From: Bacillota bacterium | GTDB lineage: Bacteria > Bacillota > Clostridia > Lachnospirales > Lachnospiraceae | Assembly: GCA_023386315.1 (NCBI GenBank) | Contig: JAEWJZ010000023.1 | Coordinates: 1-64,000, forward strand | Length of the DNA stretch: 64,000 nt | Direction: 5' to 3' | Part shown: one piece after another, positions 50,370-58,536 of the stretch | Numbering within the stretch: position 1 is the first letter of the stretch | Layout of the letters: the number at the start of each line of letters is the position of its first letter | Notes under the pieces: generated by a model | What the model was told of the DNA's origin: nothing | Database searches by the model: none | What the model saw: only the letters and a program-made list of their open reading frames with translations | Program-made: the position numbers and the translations under genes

Positions 50370-51107
50370 ATGAAAATGAGAAAAATCAAAAAGAGAATAG
50401 GTGCTTTATGTTTGGCGTTAGGAATTGCTGCAAGTACTTTGTTTACACCAGTTACTGCTTTGGCAGCAACAGGTGGTTATTCTGAATCACAGCTGGATGG
50501 AAAGTTAGATACAATTTATCAGGGAAGTATCGGTGATTGTGGAGCAGTTTCAGCCATACAGGCATTGGACAACAGCAAATATGGCAGAAAAATTTTCAGA
50601 AAAATGATTACGGATAATTATAATGGCACCTACACCCTTAATTTCGGCGGTGGAAGAGTAACAGTCACTGAGGATGATGTTTATAATGCATACATAGAAG
50701 GTGATCTTGATGCCAGAGTGATTGAGGCCGGTTTACAAAAGGCCATGAATGTTTATAATGGTTGTTTTGCCTGTGATGTTTTTACAAGAATGACAGGATT
50801 CAGACAAAGAACATACAGGTCCTCAAATAAAACTGAAATTATGAATACAATGGCTGCAAAATGCCAGAACGGAGAGGGAATTACAGCAGCCTGCGATTTT
50901 AATATAGCAGATCCAAGCAAAGGAATTATCGGGGATGGAGGTCATTCCTATTCCATAAAGAGTGTAAATAAAAACACGGTCGTAGTAATAAATCCGTGGG
51001 ATACTTCTGGTTTAATCAGTATGCCCAGAAGTCAGTTTGAGAAATCCATACGGTATATGACGTATGTAGATGATGCGGCAAAAAATGTTGTGGTTTATTG
51101 GGAATAA
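50370..51107 (+). CDS. Secreted calpain-like (C2 family) cysteine protease domain protein
   Basis: A 245-residue exported protein. Residues 1-33 form a signal peptide (basic start MKMRKIKKR, hydrophobic core, TALAA). The rest resembles a compact calpain catalytic core: C57 in Y-Q-G-S-I-G-D-C-G-A (calpain consensus QGxLGDCW), H192 in G-D-G-G-H-S-Y-S-I, and N208 in V-I-N-P-W-D. The triad spacing and order fit. The tryptophan normally after the active cysteine is glycine here. No membrane anchor or other domain is present. ATG 50370 gives a sensible signal peptide and spacing from AAAGGA. Confidence 0.82.
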   Translation: MKMRKIKKRIGALCLALGIAASTLFTPVTALAATGGYSESQLDGKLDTIYQGSIGDCGAVSAIQALDNSKYGRKIFRKMITDNYNGTYTLNFGGGRVTVTEDDVYNAYIEGDLDARVIEAGLQKAMNVYNGCFACDVFTRMTGFRQRTYRSSNKTEIMNTMAAKCQNGEGITAACDFNIADPSKGIIGDGGHSYSIKSVNKNTVVVINPWDTSGLISMPRSQFEKSIRYMTYVDDAAKNVVVYWE

Positions 51108-51190
51108 ATCAGAAGGGAATAAAAGGTGGCACAAAGGCATAGCCTTGATTCTGTTAATTAGTATACCAGACGCATCGTGAGGCATGGAAT

Positions 51191-51490
51191 ATGAGAAATT
51201 TGTTGAAAAGTAAAAAGATTAGATTGCTTATTCCTGCAATAGCAATTTCTTTCTTCCCATGGGTATTACCAATCAGTAGGGGAAATATCGAACATGTATA
51301 TAGCTTGGGATTTCCTGATATATTTGTTACTCTGCATGGGCATATTTCTGAATTTCCTGCTGGGCTAGGAATTAATCTAATACAGTTTTTAGGTAATGTA
51401 GGAGTGAACTGGCTGATTTTGTGTATTTTTGTTAAAGCGTTTGGAAAGTTAGTCTTTCGTTTAAGGCACAAAAAAGATAGCCTGGACTGA
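51191..51490 (+). CDS. Small membrane protein, unknown function
   Basis: A 99-residue protein with two hydrophobic segments (about residues 11-28 and 62-82) and a basic C-terminus (FRLRHKKDSLD). No family recognised. It lies 83 nt after the calpain-like gene and before a strong terminator, so the two may be co-transcribed. The ribosome site is weak. Confidence 0.5.
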   Translation: MRNLLKSKKIRLLIPAIAISFFPWVLPISRGNIEHVYSLGFPDIFVTLHGHISEFPAGLGINLIQFLGNVGVNWLILCIFVKAFGKLVFRLRHKKDSLD

Positions 51491-51520
51491 TATTTTTGAA
51501 AGCAGTACCTAATTACAATT

Positions 51521-51558
51521 AGGACAGCCAAAAGACTGATTTTGGCTGTCCTCTTTTT
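51521..51558 (+). terminator. Terminator after the small membrane protein gene
   Basis: AGGACAGCCAAAA (51521-51533) pairs perfectly with TTTTGGCTGTCCT (51540-51552), followed by CTTTTT. Confidence 0.85.
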
Positions 51559-51590
51559 GCTAATCTTGACTTGTCTCCCTGTTTCCTGCC

Positions 51591-52775
51591 TTATGATTTT
51601 GAAGCCATTTTATAAATTTCCAGAACATCCTGCCAATACAGCTTTTTCAACCCGCCTAACGGGTGTTCCACGCCGTAGGCTTCTCCGGTTGATTTTTTAG
51701 CCATCAGCTCTAAATTGGTGCCGTCAATTCCCAGTTCATCAAGGGTTGTGGGAAGCCCCATTTTTACAAAGAACTGGGACAGACGATTGATTCCTTCCAG
51801 AACAATGGCATCAGGATCCCGGAAGCTTCCTTCCACACCCATGACATTAACAGCAAACTGTACAAACATGTTAATATTTGTTTTATACACGTATTTCATC
51901 CAGGCGGGAGTGAGAACAGCCAGTCCGGCACCGTGAGCCACATCGTAGATGGCACTCAGCTCATGCTCCATACCATGGCATGCCCAGTCCTGTCTACGGC
52001 CCAGTCCCAGTAAATCGTTGTGGGCAATGGTGCCTCCCAGTCCCACCTGGCACCAGGCATCGTAGTTTTTCGGATCTTCAGAAACCAGAAGTGCGTGTTT
52101 CATAATTGATTTCAGAGTGGTTTCGCAAAGACCATCTGTTAAATCCGTATGCAGGGTATTGGTGAAATAACGCTCGAATATATGGCTCATCATGTCTGCC
52201 ACACCGTTGGCAATCTGGTTTTTCGGAAGAGTGAAGAAAAATTCCGGGTTCATGACGCTTAAAACCGGACGGACCAGATCGCTTCCAAATCCCAGCTTCA
52301 TCTGTTTTTCTTCATTGGTAATGACTGTACTGTTGCTGGATTCGCTGCCGGCAGCCGGAATGGTTAAAATCGTAGCAACCGGAAGTGCAGCGGTGATTGC
52401 CTTTCCCTGTTCATAAACGTCCCATACGTCACCTTCATAGCAGACTCCAATAGCGATGGCTTTTGCAGAGTCAATGACACTGCCGCCGCCAACCGCCAGA
52501 ATTAAGTCAACATCCTGGTCTTTGCATAATTTTATTCCCTCATATACCAGTGACAGACGGGGATTGGGTACAACCCCTCCCAGTTCTGCAAATTCAATTC
52601 CGTTTTCCTTTAAAGACTGAACGACGGTATCATACAGACCGTTCTTTTTGATTCTGTCTCCGCTGTAATGTAAAAGGACCTTTTTGGCATAAGGAGCCAG
52701 AAGACTTCCGATTTCCATATGGGAGTCTTTTCCAAAACAGATGCGTGTGGGAATGTGAAAATCAAAATTTAACAT
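51591..52775 (-). CDS. Iron-containing alcohol dehydrogenase (BDH/YqhD-like)
   Basis: A 394-residue group III alcohol dehydrogenase that reduces aldehydes with NAD(P)H. The cofactor motif is GGGSVIDSAKAIA. Metal ligands are in NGVADMMSHIFE (Asp and His) and the block GMEHELSAIYDVAHGAGLA (two His). The sequence style is that of butanol dehydrogenase/YqhD, often NADPH-dependent. It follows the aldo/keto reductase gene on the same strand by 28 nt and is probably in one MerR-controlled operon for aldehyde detoxification. Confidence 0.92.
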   Translation of the reverse strand: MLNFDFHIPTRICFGKDSHMEIGSLLAPYAKKVLLHYSGDRIKKNGLYDTVVQSLKENGIEFAELGGVVPNPRLSLVYEGIKLCKDQDVDLILAVGGGSVIDSAKAIAIGVCYEGDVWDVYEQGKAITAALPVATILTIPAAGSESSNSTVITNEEKQMKLGFGSDLVRPVLSVMNPEFFFTLPKNQIANGVADMMSHIFERYFTNTLHTDLTDGLCETTLKSIMKHALLVSEDPKNYDAWCQVGLGGTIAHNDLLGLGRRQDWACHGMEHELSAIYDVAHGAGLAVLTPAWMKYVYKTNINMFVQFAVNVMGVEGSFRDPDAIVLEGINRLSQFFVKMGLPTTLDELGIDGTNLELMAKKSTGEAYGVEHPLGGLKKLYWQDVLEIYKMASKS

Positions 52776-52803
52776 GGTAATACCCCTCTCTTCTATACAT
52801 TAT

Positions 52804-53655
52804 TTAAAAATCTGTGGTGTCCGGATTGGTGGAATAACCGCAGCATCCATCTAAGCCGGCTATGATGGATACGTCTTCGGCTGTAAGCTCAAAATCAAAC
52901 ACATGGGCATTTTCCTCAATACGCTCCTTTGTGACGGACTTGGGTAAAGGAAGAAAGCCCATCTGTAAGCTCCATCTGATACAGATCTGTGCAATGGATT
53001 TTCCGTATTTCTCTGACAGCGCAATCATTTCCGGAACTTCGAAGATTTTACCGGAACCAAGGGGGCTGTAGGCTTCTGCCAGTATATTCTGTTCCCTTAA
53101 GTAAGAAACCAGTTCATCCTGGGTTTCGCCCGGGCAGAGCCTGATCTGGTTTACCATAGGAGCAATTTTTGCTGTTTTCTTGAGCTCTTCCAGGTGATGG
53201 CGGCGGAAATTGCTGACGCCGATGGAACGGATGCGTCCTGCCTCATAAAGCTCTTCAAATGCTTTCCAGGTGCCTGCGTTAGCCTTCTGCCAGTTGGATC
53301 TGGTCTTAATGGGATTGGGCCAGTGGATTAAGTACAAGTCTAAATAATCCAGATTTAAGTTTTTCATGGTTGCCTCAAAGGCGTTTAATGTTTCCTGATA
53401 TCCATGTTCTCCGTTTTGAAGCTTGCTGGTTACAAAGATCTCTTCTCTCGGAATACCGCTTTCCTTTATGCCGATTCCAACGCTTTCCTCATTGTAATAT
53501 AGTGCTGCAGTATCGATGTGACGGTAGCCTGTGTCCAGGGCCTGTTTCACTGCGTTGACCGCTGTTTCACCATTCTGCGCTTTCCAGGTGCCAAAGCCAA
53601 TGCAGGGAATTTTGACACCGTTAGCCAGTATAAAACTGTCTGATAAAGATTTCAT
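52804..53655 (-). CDS. Aldo/keto reductase
   Basis: A 283-residue NADPH-dependent reductase. The tetrad is visible: Asp in RHIDTAALYY, Tyr in YYNEESVG, Lys in VTSKLQNG and His in LIHWPNP. The C-terminal cofactor site is LPKSVTKERIEEN. It is the first gene of the operon divergent from a MerR regulator. AGGAGGT lies in the proper position upstream of its ATG. Confidence 0.93.
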   Translation of the reverse strand: MKSLSDSFILANGVKIPCIGFGTWKAQNGETAVNAVKQALDTGYRHIDTAALYYNEESVGIGIKESGIPREEIFVTSKLQNGEHGYQETLNAFEATMKNLNLDYLDLYLIHWPNPIKTRSNWQKANAGTWKAFEELYEAGRIRSIGVSNFRRHHLEELKKTAKIAPMVNQIRLCPGETQDELVSYLREQNILAEAYSPLGSGKIFEVPEMIALSEKYGKSIAQICIRWSLQMGFLPLPKSVTKERIEENAHVFDFELTAEDVSIIAGLDGCCGYSTNPDTTDF

Positions 53656-53713
53656 TCAGGTACCTCCTTATTGATTTTGCTTGATCACGGGACCAAACTA
53701 TTGTATAGTTAGT

Positions 53714-53744
53714 ATTGTAAACCTTAACGTTAACTTTAAGTCAA
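53714..53744 (-). promoter_or_regulatory. MerR-type promoter with 19-bp spacer and palindromic operator
   Basis: On the minus strand, toward the aldo/keto reductase, TTGACT (53744-53739) and TACAAT (53719-53714) are separated by 19 bp rather than 17. The spacer holds an 18-bp near-palindrome (53723-53740), arms CTTAACGTT and AACTTTAAG on the plus strand. MerR-family activators act on such overlong spacers by twisting the DNA, and the Bacillus AdhR site has a similar CTTAAAG-type repeat. Confidence 0.85.
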
Positions 53745-53780
53745 GAGACAGATTGGAAAATCTGCCGGAACAGGATAAAT

Positions 53781-54191
53781 ATGAATTATACGATAAAACA
53801 GGTATCAGAAAAGACAAACTTAAAGCCCCACGTTCTCCGGTATTATGAACGGGAAGGGCTTCTTCCATTCGTGGACAGGAGTGAGAGCGGAATCCGCCGT
53901 TATTCGGAGGAGGACTTAGAGTGGCTTTCTTTAATCTGCTGTCTGAAAAACACTGGAATGGCCATCAGACAGATCCGGGAATTTGTGGAGCTGAGCTTAC
54001 AGGGAAAAGAGACGTTAAAAGAACGCTGTTCCATGCTGGAAACCCATAAAAAGGATGTGGAGGACCAGATCGCCGGAATGCAGAAATACTTATGCAAGGT
54101 GGACCATAAGATTAAGTATTTTACTGACCAGTATGAGAAATATTTAGCTGGAAGCAGTGAGAATGGAGAAGTCAGTCATGTACCGGATTAA
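53781..54191 (+). CDS. MerR-family transcriptional regulator
   Basis: A 136-residue regulator. The N-terminal winged HTH is YTIKQVSEKTNLKPHVLRYYEREGLL, and the dimerising coiled coil covers about 75-125 (KERCSMLETHKKDVEDQIAGMQ). There is no metal-binding cysteine pattern at the C-terminus, fitting the aldehyde-responsive AdhR/NmlR-like branch. It is divergent from the aldo/keto reductase-alcohol dehydrogenase operon and overlaps the glycosylase gene by 14 nt. Confidence 0.9.
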   Translation: MNYTIKQVSEKTNLKPHVLRYYEREGLLPFVDRSESGIRRYSEEDLEWLSLICCLKNTGMAIRQIREFVELSLQGKETLKERCSMLETHKKDVEDQIAGMQKYLCKVDHKIKYFTDQYEKYLAGSSENGEVSHVPD

Positions 54192-55038
54192 GATTACCGA
54201 TATGGATCTGGGGCAGATTGCGAAGTCCGGGCAATGCTTCCGCATGAAAGAGCTGGAACAGGGTGTCTGGTCTGTCACGGCTGGGGCCGGGTACATAGAA
54301 GCAGTGAGGGAAGAGGAAGAATTTCTTTTTTCCTGTGAAGAGGAAGAATTTCAAACCATATGGTCTCATTATTTTGATCTGGAAGAGGATTATGCCGGAT
54401 ATAAAAAACGGGTGCCATCGGAGGATTCTTACCTTAGGGAGGCCATCAGGTGCGGCTGGGGAGTGAGAATTTTACGCCAGGATTTATGGGAGATGCTGGT
54501 CACATTTATCATATCCCAGAATAATAATATCCCCCGGATTAAGGGCAGTGTAAAAGAACTCTGCCAGAGATTCGGAATGGAGAAGACGGGAAAAGGCCTG
54601 GTACTTTCTTCTGGCGGAAGGTGGGAAGAGGTTTGGAAAAGCTATATGACGTTTCCTTCACCGGAATCCATTGCGTCGGCTGGTCTTAGCGGTCTTTCTG
54701 GCCTGGGGCTGGGATACCGGGACAAGTATATTCTTTCCATTGCGGAGTGCTGCAGCGGGCCGGAGGGAAAGAAGTGGCTTGCCGGTTTAAAGGAAGCGGA
54801 TTATGAATGTGCTCATGCTATGCTGCTTAAGCAGCTGGGAATCGGAAAGAAGGTGGCGGACTGTGTCTGCCTTTTTGGACTCCACCATGTGGGAGCGTTC
54901 CCTGTGGATACCCATGTGAAGCAGATCCTTACAACATATTATCCGGAGGGCTTTCCGCTTAAGAGGTATGAGGGCTGTGCAGGTATTTTGCAGCAATATA
55001 TGTTTTACCACAAAATCAACCGGTTAGCGGCTGAATAA
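54178..55038 (+). CDS. 8-oxoguanine DNA glycosylase-like (OGG/HhH-GPD family)
   Basis: A 286-residue base-excision-repair glycosylase. The N-terminal beta domain begins GQIAKSGQCFRMKEL, as in OGG1-type enzymes. The helix-hairpin-helix reads KQLGIGKKVADCVCLFGL with catalytic lysine K225, and D244 lies in PVDTHV. It is expected to remove oxidised guanine by a lyase mechanism. ATG 54178 follows GGAGAAG inside the merR gene, so it may be co-expressed with the regulator. Confidence 0.9.
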   Translation: MYRIKITDMDLGQIAKSGQCFRMKELEQGVWSVTAGAGYIEAVREEEEFLFSCEEEEFQTIWSHYFDLEEDYAGYKKRVPSEDSYLREAIRCGWGVRILRQDLWEMLVTFIISQNNNIPRIKGSVKELCQRFGMEKTGKGLVLSSGGRWEEVWKSYMTFPSPESIASAGLSGLSGLGLGYRDKYILSIAECCSGPEGKKWLAGLKEADYECAHAMLLKQLGIGKKVADCVCLFGLHHVGAFPVDTHVKQILTTYYPEGFPLKRYEGCAGILQQYMFYHKINRLAAE

Positions 55039-55124
55039 ATCATTTCATTGTAATTGGCAGTCTGGGGCGCAGGATGTCCCAGGCTGTTCCTGTCTTTTCT
55101 CCTGTCGAAATAATTCATACTTTT

Positions 55125-55168
55125 ATCACACAATAAACAAAGTTAAATCACACAATCTTCACAATTCC
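55125..55168 (+). promoter_or_regulatory. Four direct repeats with 11-bp period upstream of the Gld-type ABC operon
   Basis: Four 11-bp units start at 55125, 55136, 55147 and 55158. Units 1 and 3 are ATCACACAAT, unit 4 is TTCACAAT, and unit 2 (AACAAAG) is weaker. TCACA lies at 55126, 55148 and 55159. One-turn periodicity of direct repeats is typical of OmpR/PhoB-family response-regulator sites. The operon starts 55 nt further on. No -35/-10 pair was clear. Confidence 0.55.
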
Positions 55169-55222
55169 CTTTTACCCTAAGTAAGGACACGATTATGTGA
55201 AAAAGAACAGGAGGAGAGAGAG

Positions 55223-56275
55223 TTGATTGAAGTCAAAAACCTGGTAAAAGATTACGGCGGACATCTGGCTGTGGATCATTTAAACTTTACCATTGAGGAT
55301 GGCAGGATCTATGGTTTCCTGGGACCCAATGGAGCAGGAAAGTCCACCACAATGAATATTATAACCGGTTACATAGGTGCTACCGAAGGGGATGTGTGGA
55401 TTAACGGACATAACATTTTAGAGGATCCGGAGGAAGCGAAAAGATGTATTGGATATCTGCCGGAGCTTCCGCCTCTTTATGTGGATATGACGGTAAAGGA
55501 ACAGCTTGATTTTGCAGCAGAGCTAAAGAAAATACCAAAAAAGGACAGGGAAGAGGAAGTCCTTAAGGTGATGAGCCTGGCGAAGCTTACAGATGTAAGC
55601 GGACGCCTGATCCGAAACCTCTCCAAGGGTTACCGACAGAGAGTAGGGCTTGCCCAGGCAGTTCTGGGATTTCCGCCAGTGATTATTTTAGATGAACCCA
55701 CTGTGGGACTTGATCCAAAGCAGATTATTGAGATTCGTGATACCATTAGGGAACTGGGACAAAGGCATACCGTTATTTTAAGCTCTCACATTCTTTCCGA
55801 AGTCAGTGCAGTCTGTGACCATGTGCTGATTATAGACCGGGGACGCCTGATTGCCAGTGATACACCGGAAAACTTAGAGCGCCAGATGGCAGATGCTTCC
55901 GGAATGGAGCTGCTGGTAAAAGGAGAAGAGGAAGAAATCCGTGAGATTCTTGACACCATCCCCCAGACAGCAGACGTGAGCATTAAGGAGAGCGGCGAAG
56001 CGCTTGTAAAAAAAGTAACATTCCGTATGGCCGGTACAGGGGAAGACGGAGCGGATATCCGGGAAATTATCTTCTTTGCTTTTGCAGACAACAGACTCCC
56101 GATTCTTTCCATGCATGTAAATAAGGCATCATTGGAAGAGGTATTCTTAGAGCTGACTGCAGATGCCGAGTCCGCAGATATGGGGATGGAAACCCAGGAA
56201 GAAGTTTATACAGATATGGAAACGGAAAACACAGATACAGAAAATACTGAGAAAGATGGAGAGGAGGAATTATAA
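55223..56275 (+). CDS. ABC transporter ATP-binding protein, GldA-like
   Basis: A 350-residue ATPase. Walker A is GPNGAGKST (33-41), the signature LSKGYRQR, Walker B VIILDEPTVGLD and switch histidine SSHILSE. The C-terminus has an extra acidic tail of about 40 residues (TADAESADMGMETQEE and beyond). It begins at TTG 55223 behind AGGAGGAGAG. It is the first gene of a four-gene operon matching GldA, GldF, GldG and a DUF4340 protein. Confidence 0.9.
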   Translation: MIEVKNLVKDYGGHLAVDHLNFTIEDGRIYGFLGPNGAGKSTTMNIITGYIGATEGDVWINGHNILEDPEEAKRCIGYLPELPPLYVDMTVKEQLDFAAELKKIPKKDREEEVLKVMSLAKLTDVSGRLIRNLSKGYRQRVGLAQAVLGFPPVIILDEPTVGLDPKQIIEIRDTIRELGQRHTVILSSHILSEVSAVCDHVLIIDRGRLIASDTPENLERQMADASGMELLVKGEEEEIREILDTIPQTADVSIKESGEALVKKVTFRMAGTGEDGADIREIIFFAFADNRLPILSMHVNKASLEEVFLELTADAESADMGMETQEEVYTDMETENTDTENTEKDGEEEL

Positions 56276-57141
56276 TGGCTGCTATTTATAGAAGAGAGCT
56301 GAAATCTTACTTCCAGTCCATGACCGGATATGTTTTCATTGCCTTTATGGTGCTGTTCATCGGTATCTACTTCATGGCGTACAACATGATGAGCGGGTAT
56401 CCATATTTTTCCTATACTTTATCGGGAATGGTGACAATTATTATGATCGGCATCCCGGTTCTTACCATGAGAAGCTTTGCAGATGACAGAAAGACAAAGA
56501 CGGATCAGCTGCTGTTAACATCTCCGGTTTCCGTAGGAAAAATAGTCGTTGGAAAATATCTGTCCATGGTCACCGTATTCGCAGTCCCTGTTTTGTTATC
56601 CTGCCTTTGTCCGCTGATCATCAGAATGAACGGAACTGCCCATTTAAAAGCGGATTATGCGGCAATTCTGGCATTTTTCTTACTGGGATGTGTTTATATT
56701 GCCATAGGAATGTTTATTTCTTCCCTGACAGAGAGCCAGATCATCGCGGCAGTAGGCACCTTTGGAATCATTCTGCTGCTGATTTTGTGGCCCAATCTTG
56801 TGGGATTTTTACCTACAACCGCGCTGGGGTCACTGATTGGTTTTTTCCTTCTCTGGTCTTTTGCCGTATTAATTGTCAACCGTATCACCAGCCACAACGG
56901 GCTTGCGGTGATTTTGGAGGCAGTTGGAATTATTGTTATGGCTGGATTGTATTTAATCAAAAAAGGTCTGTTTGACCGGGCGCTGACCAATGTTATGGAG
57001 AAGGTTGCAATCACCGGCGTATTCCAGAACTTTGCTAACCGTTATATCTTTGATGCAGGCGGTCTGGTTTCCTATATCAGCATTATATTCCTGTTGGTAT
57101 TCTTGACTGTGCAGTCCATAGAGAAACGCAGATGGAGTTAG
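56275..57141 (+). CDS. ABC transporter permease, GldF-like
   Basis: A 288-residue six-helix ABC-2 permease (YRRELKSYFQSMTGYVFIAFMVL; PVLTMRSFADDRKTKTDQLLLTSPVS). The latter block is the hallmark of the GldF/NatB-like family. Its start overlaps the ATPase stop by one base. It is expected to pair with the ATPase and the extracytoplasmic GldG-like partner. Confidence 0.9.
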   Translation: MAAIYRRELKSYFQSMTGYVFIAFMVLFIGIYFMAYNMMSGYPYFSYTLSGMVTIIMIGIPVLTMRSFADDRKTKTDQLLLTSPVSVGKIVVGKYLSMVTVFAVPVLLSCLCPLIIRMNGTAHLKADYAAILAFFLLGCVYIAIGMFISSLTESQIIAAVGTFGIILLLILWPNLVGFLPTTALGSLIGFFLLWSFAVLIVNRITSHNGLAVILEAVGIIVMAGLYLIKKGLFDRALTNVMEKVAITGVFQNFANRYIFDAGGLVSYISIIFLLVFLTVQSIEKRRWS

Positions 57142-57151
57142 GAGGATGGAA

Positions 57152-58522
57152 ATGACCAGAAAATTAAAAAAAGGCGGCTATACGGCAATTCTTTCCGTAA
57201 TTGTGATTGCTGCTGTTATTATACTGAATATGATTGTGGGACGTCTTCCGGAAAAGGTGCGGCAATGGGATATGAGCAGCAGCCAGATCTACACCCTGGG
57301 AGGGACCACCAGTGACCTGTTAAAAGCACTTGATAAGGATGTGACGATCTACGTGGTGGGAGATCCGGCAAACGTGGATAAACGGATCACAAGCTTTGTA
57401 AAACGTTACGGGGATTTATCCGGCCATATCAAAGTAGAGACGGTGGATTCCGTACTTCACCCGGAACAGGTTAAAAAACTGAATGCTACAGACAGCACTC
57501 TGCTTGTAAGCTGTGAGGCTACAAATAAAACTCAGTCCATTCCATTTAACGATATTATTAAAATGGATGAATCCTCTTATTACTATTACGGGCAGGCAAA
57601 AGAAACCGAGTTTGACGGTGAAGGTCAGCTGACAGGAGCCATTTCCCATGTGACCAGTGATGTTTCCAAAACCATCTATGTCACAGAGGGACACGGAGAG
57701 GCTGAATTTGGAAAAACCGTAACTGATATGCTGGGCAAATCCAATTTAACAGTTACAGGCATTAACCTCTTAAAAGACGGAAAGATTCCTGAGGATTGTG
57801 AGCTTCTTTTTATAAATGCACCGGCTTCTGATCTTGCAAATGATGAAAAAACCATGGTTTCTGATTATTTGGACAAAGGGGGACACGTATTAATATTTGC
57901 CGGATATTCTGAGAAAGAGCGTCCGAACCTGACTTCTGTTATCAGTGCATATGGCCTTAACTTAGAAAATGGAATGGCTGCAGATACCAAGAACTTTTAT
58001 CAGAATAATCCTTACTACATTTTCCCAACCATTGAGTCCGGAAGTGAAGTGACAAACGGTGTGGATACAAAGAGTGCGGCACTGGTTCTCCAGTCAGGCG
58101 CATTGACCCAGATTCAAAATCTCCCTGAGGGAATTAGTGTAACCCCGTTTATGCGGACCAGTGACGGAGGAATGCTTGTTACTCCGGACGCCCAGAAGAA
58201 AGGCACATACATTCTGGGAGCTGTTTCAGAAAAAAAACTGGATACGGGTTCTGCCCGCCTGACCGTTTTTTCCACTCCTTCACTCATTGATGAAAACCTC
58301 AATACCAGCTTCACCAATTTAAGCAATTTAACCCTGTTTATGAATGCAGTAACCTCCAACTTTAATGACGTTGCCAATGTTTCCATTCCTTCCAAGAGTC
58401 TTGAAGTGACCTACAATACTGTGACTCATGGCGGCATGTGGGGAGTCCTGTTTATCATTGTCATTCCTGCGGCAGCCCTTTGCTGTGGACTTATGATCTG
58501 GTTAAAGCGCAGGCGTCTGTAG
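57152..58522 (+). CDS. GldG-like membrane-anchored ABC-associated protein
   Basis: A 456-residue protein with one helix near each end (about 10-30 and 428-450) and a large extracytoplasmic domain between. It has the typical MSSSQIYTLGGTTSDLLKALDKDVTIYVV start and a GATase-like core (YVTEGHGEAEFGKTV, DYLDKGGHVLIF), as in GldG/IFT52-like proteins. ATG 57152 is selected over 57146, which abuts the ribosome site. Role in non-gliding Firmicutes is unknown. Confidence 0.87.
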   Translation: MTRKLKKGGYTAILSVIVIAAVIILNMIVGRLPEKVRQWDMSSSQIYTLGGTTSDLLKALDKDVTIYVVGDPANVDKRITSFVKRYGDLSGHIKVETVDSVLHPEQVKKLNATDSTLLVSCEATNKTQSIPFNDIIKMDESSYYYYGQAKETEFDGEGQLTGAISHVTSDVSKTIYVTEGHGEAEFGKTVTDMLGKSNLTVTGINLLKDGKIPEDCELLFINAPASDLANDEKTMVSDYLDKGGHVLIFAGYSEKERPNLTSVISAYGLNLENGMAADTKNFYQNNPYYIFPTIESGSEVTNGVDTKSAALVLQSGALTQIQNLPEGISVTPFMRTSDGGMLVTPDAQKKGTYILGAVSEKKLDTGSARLTVFSTPSLIDENLNTSFTNLSNLTLFMNAVTSNFNDVANVSIPSKSLEVTYNTVTHGGMWGVLFIIVIPAAALCCGLMIWLKRRRL

Positions 58523-58536
58523 AAGGAGGCATGATT

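Noticed and set aside
55125..55168. Short repeats as a CRISPR array
   Set aside because: Repeat units are about 10 bp with no spacer of 30-40 bp and no cas genes; the 11-bp step fits a transcription factor site instead.
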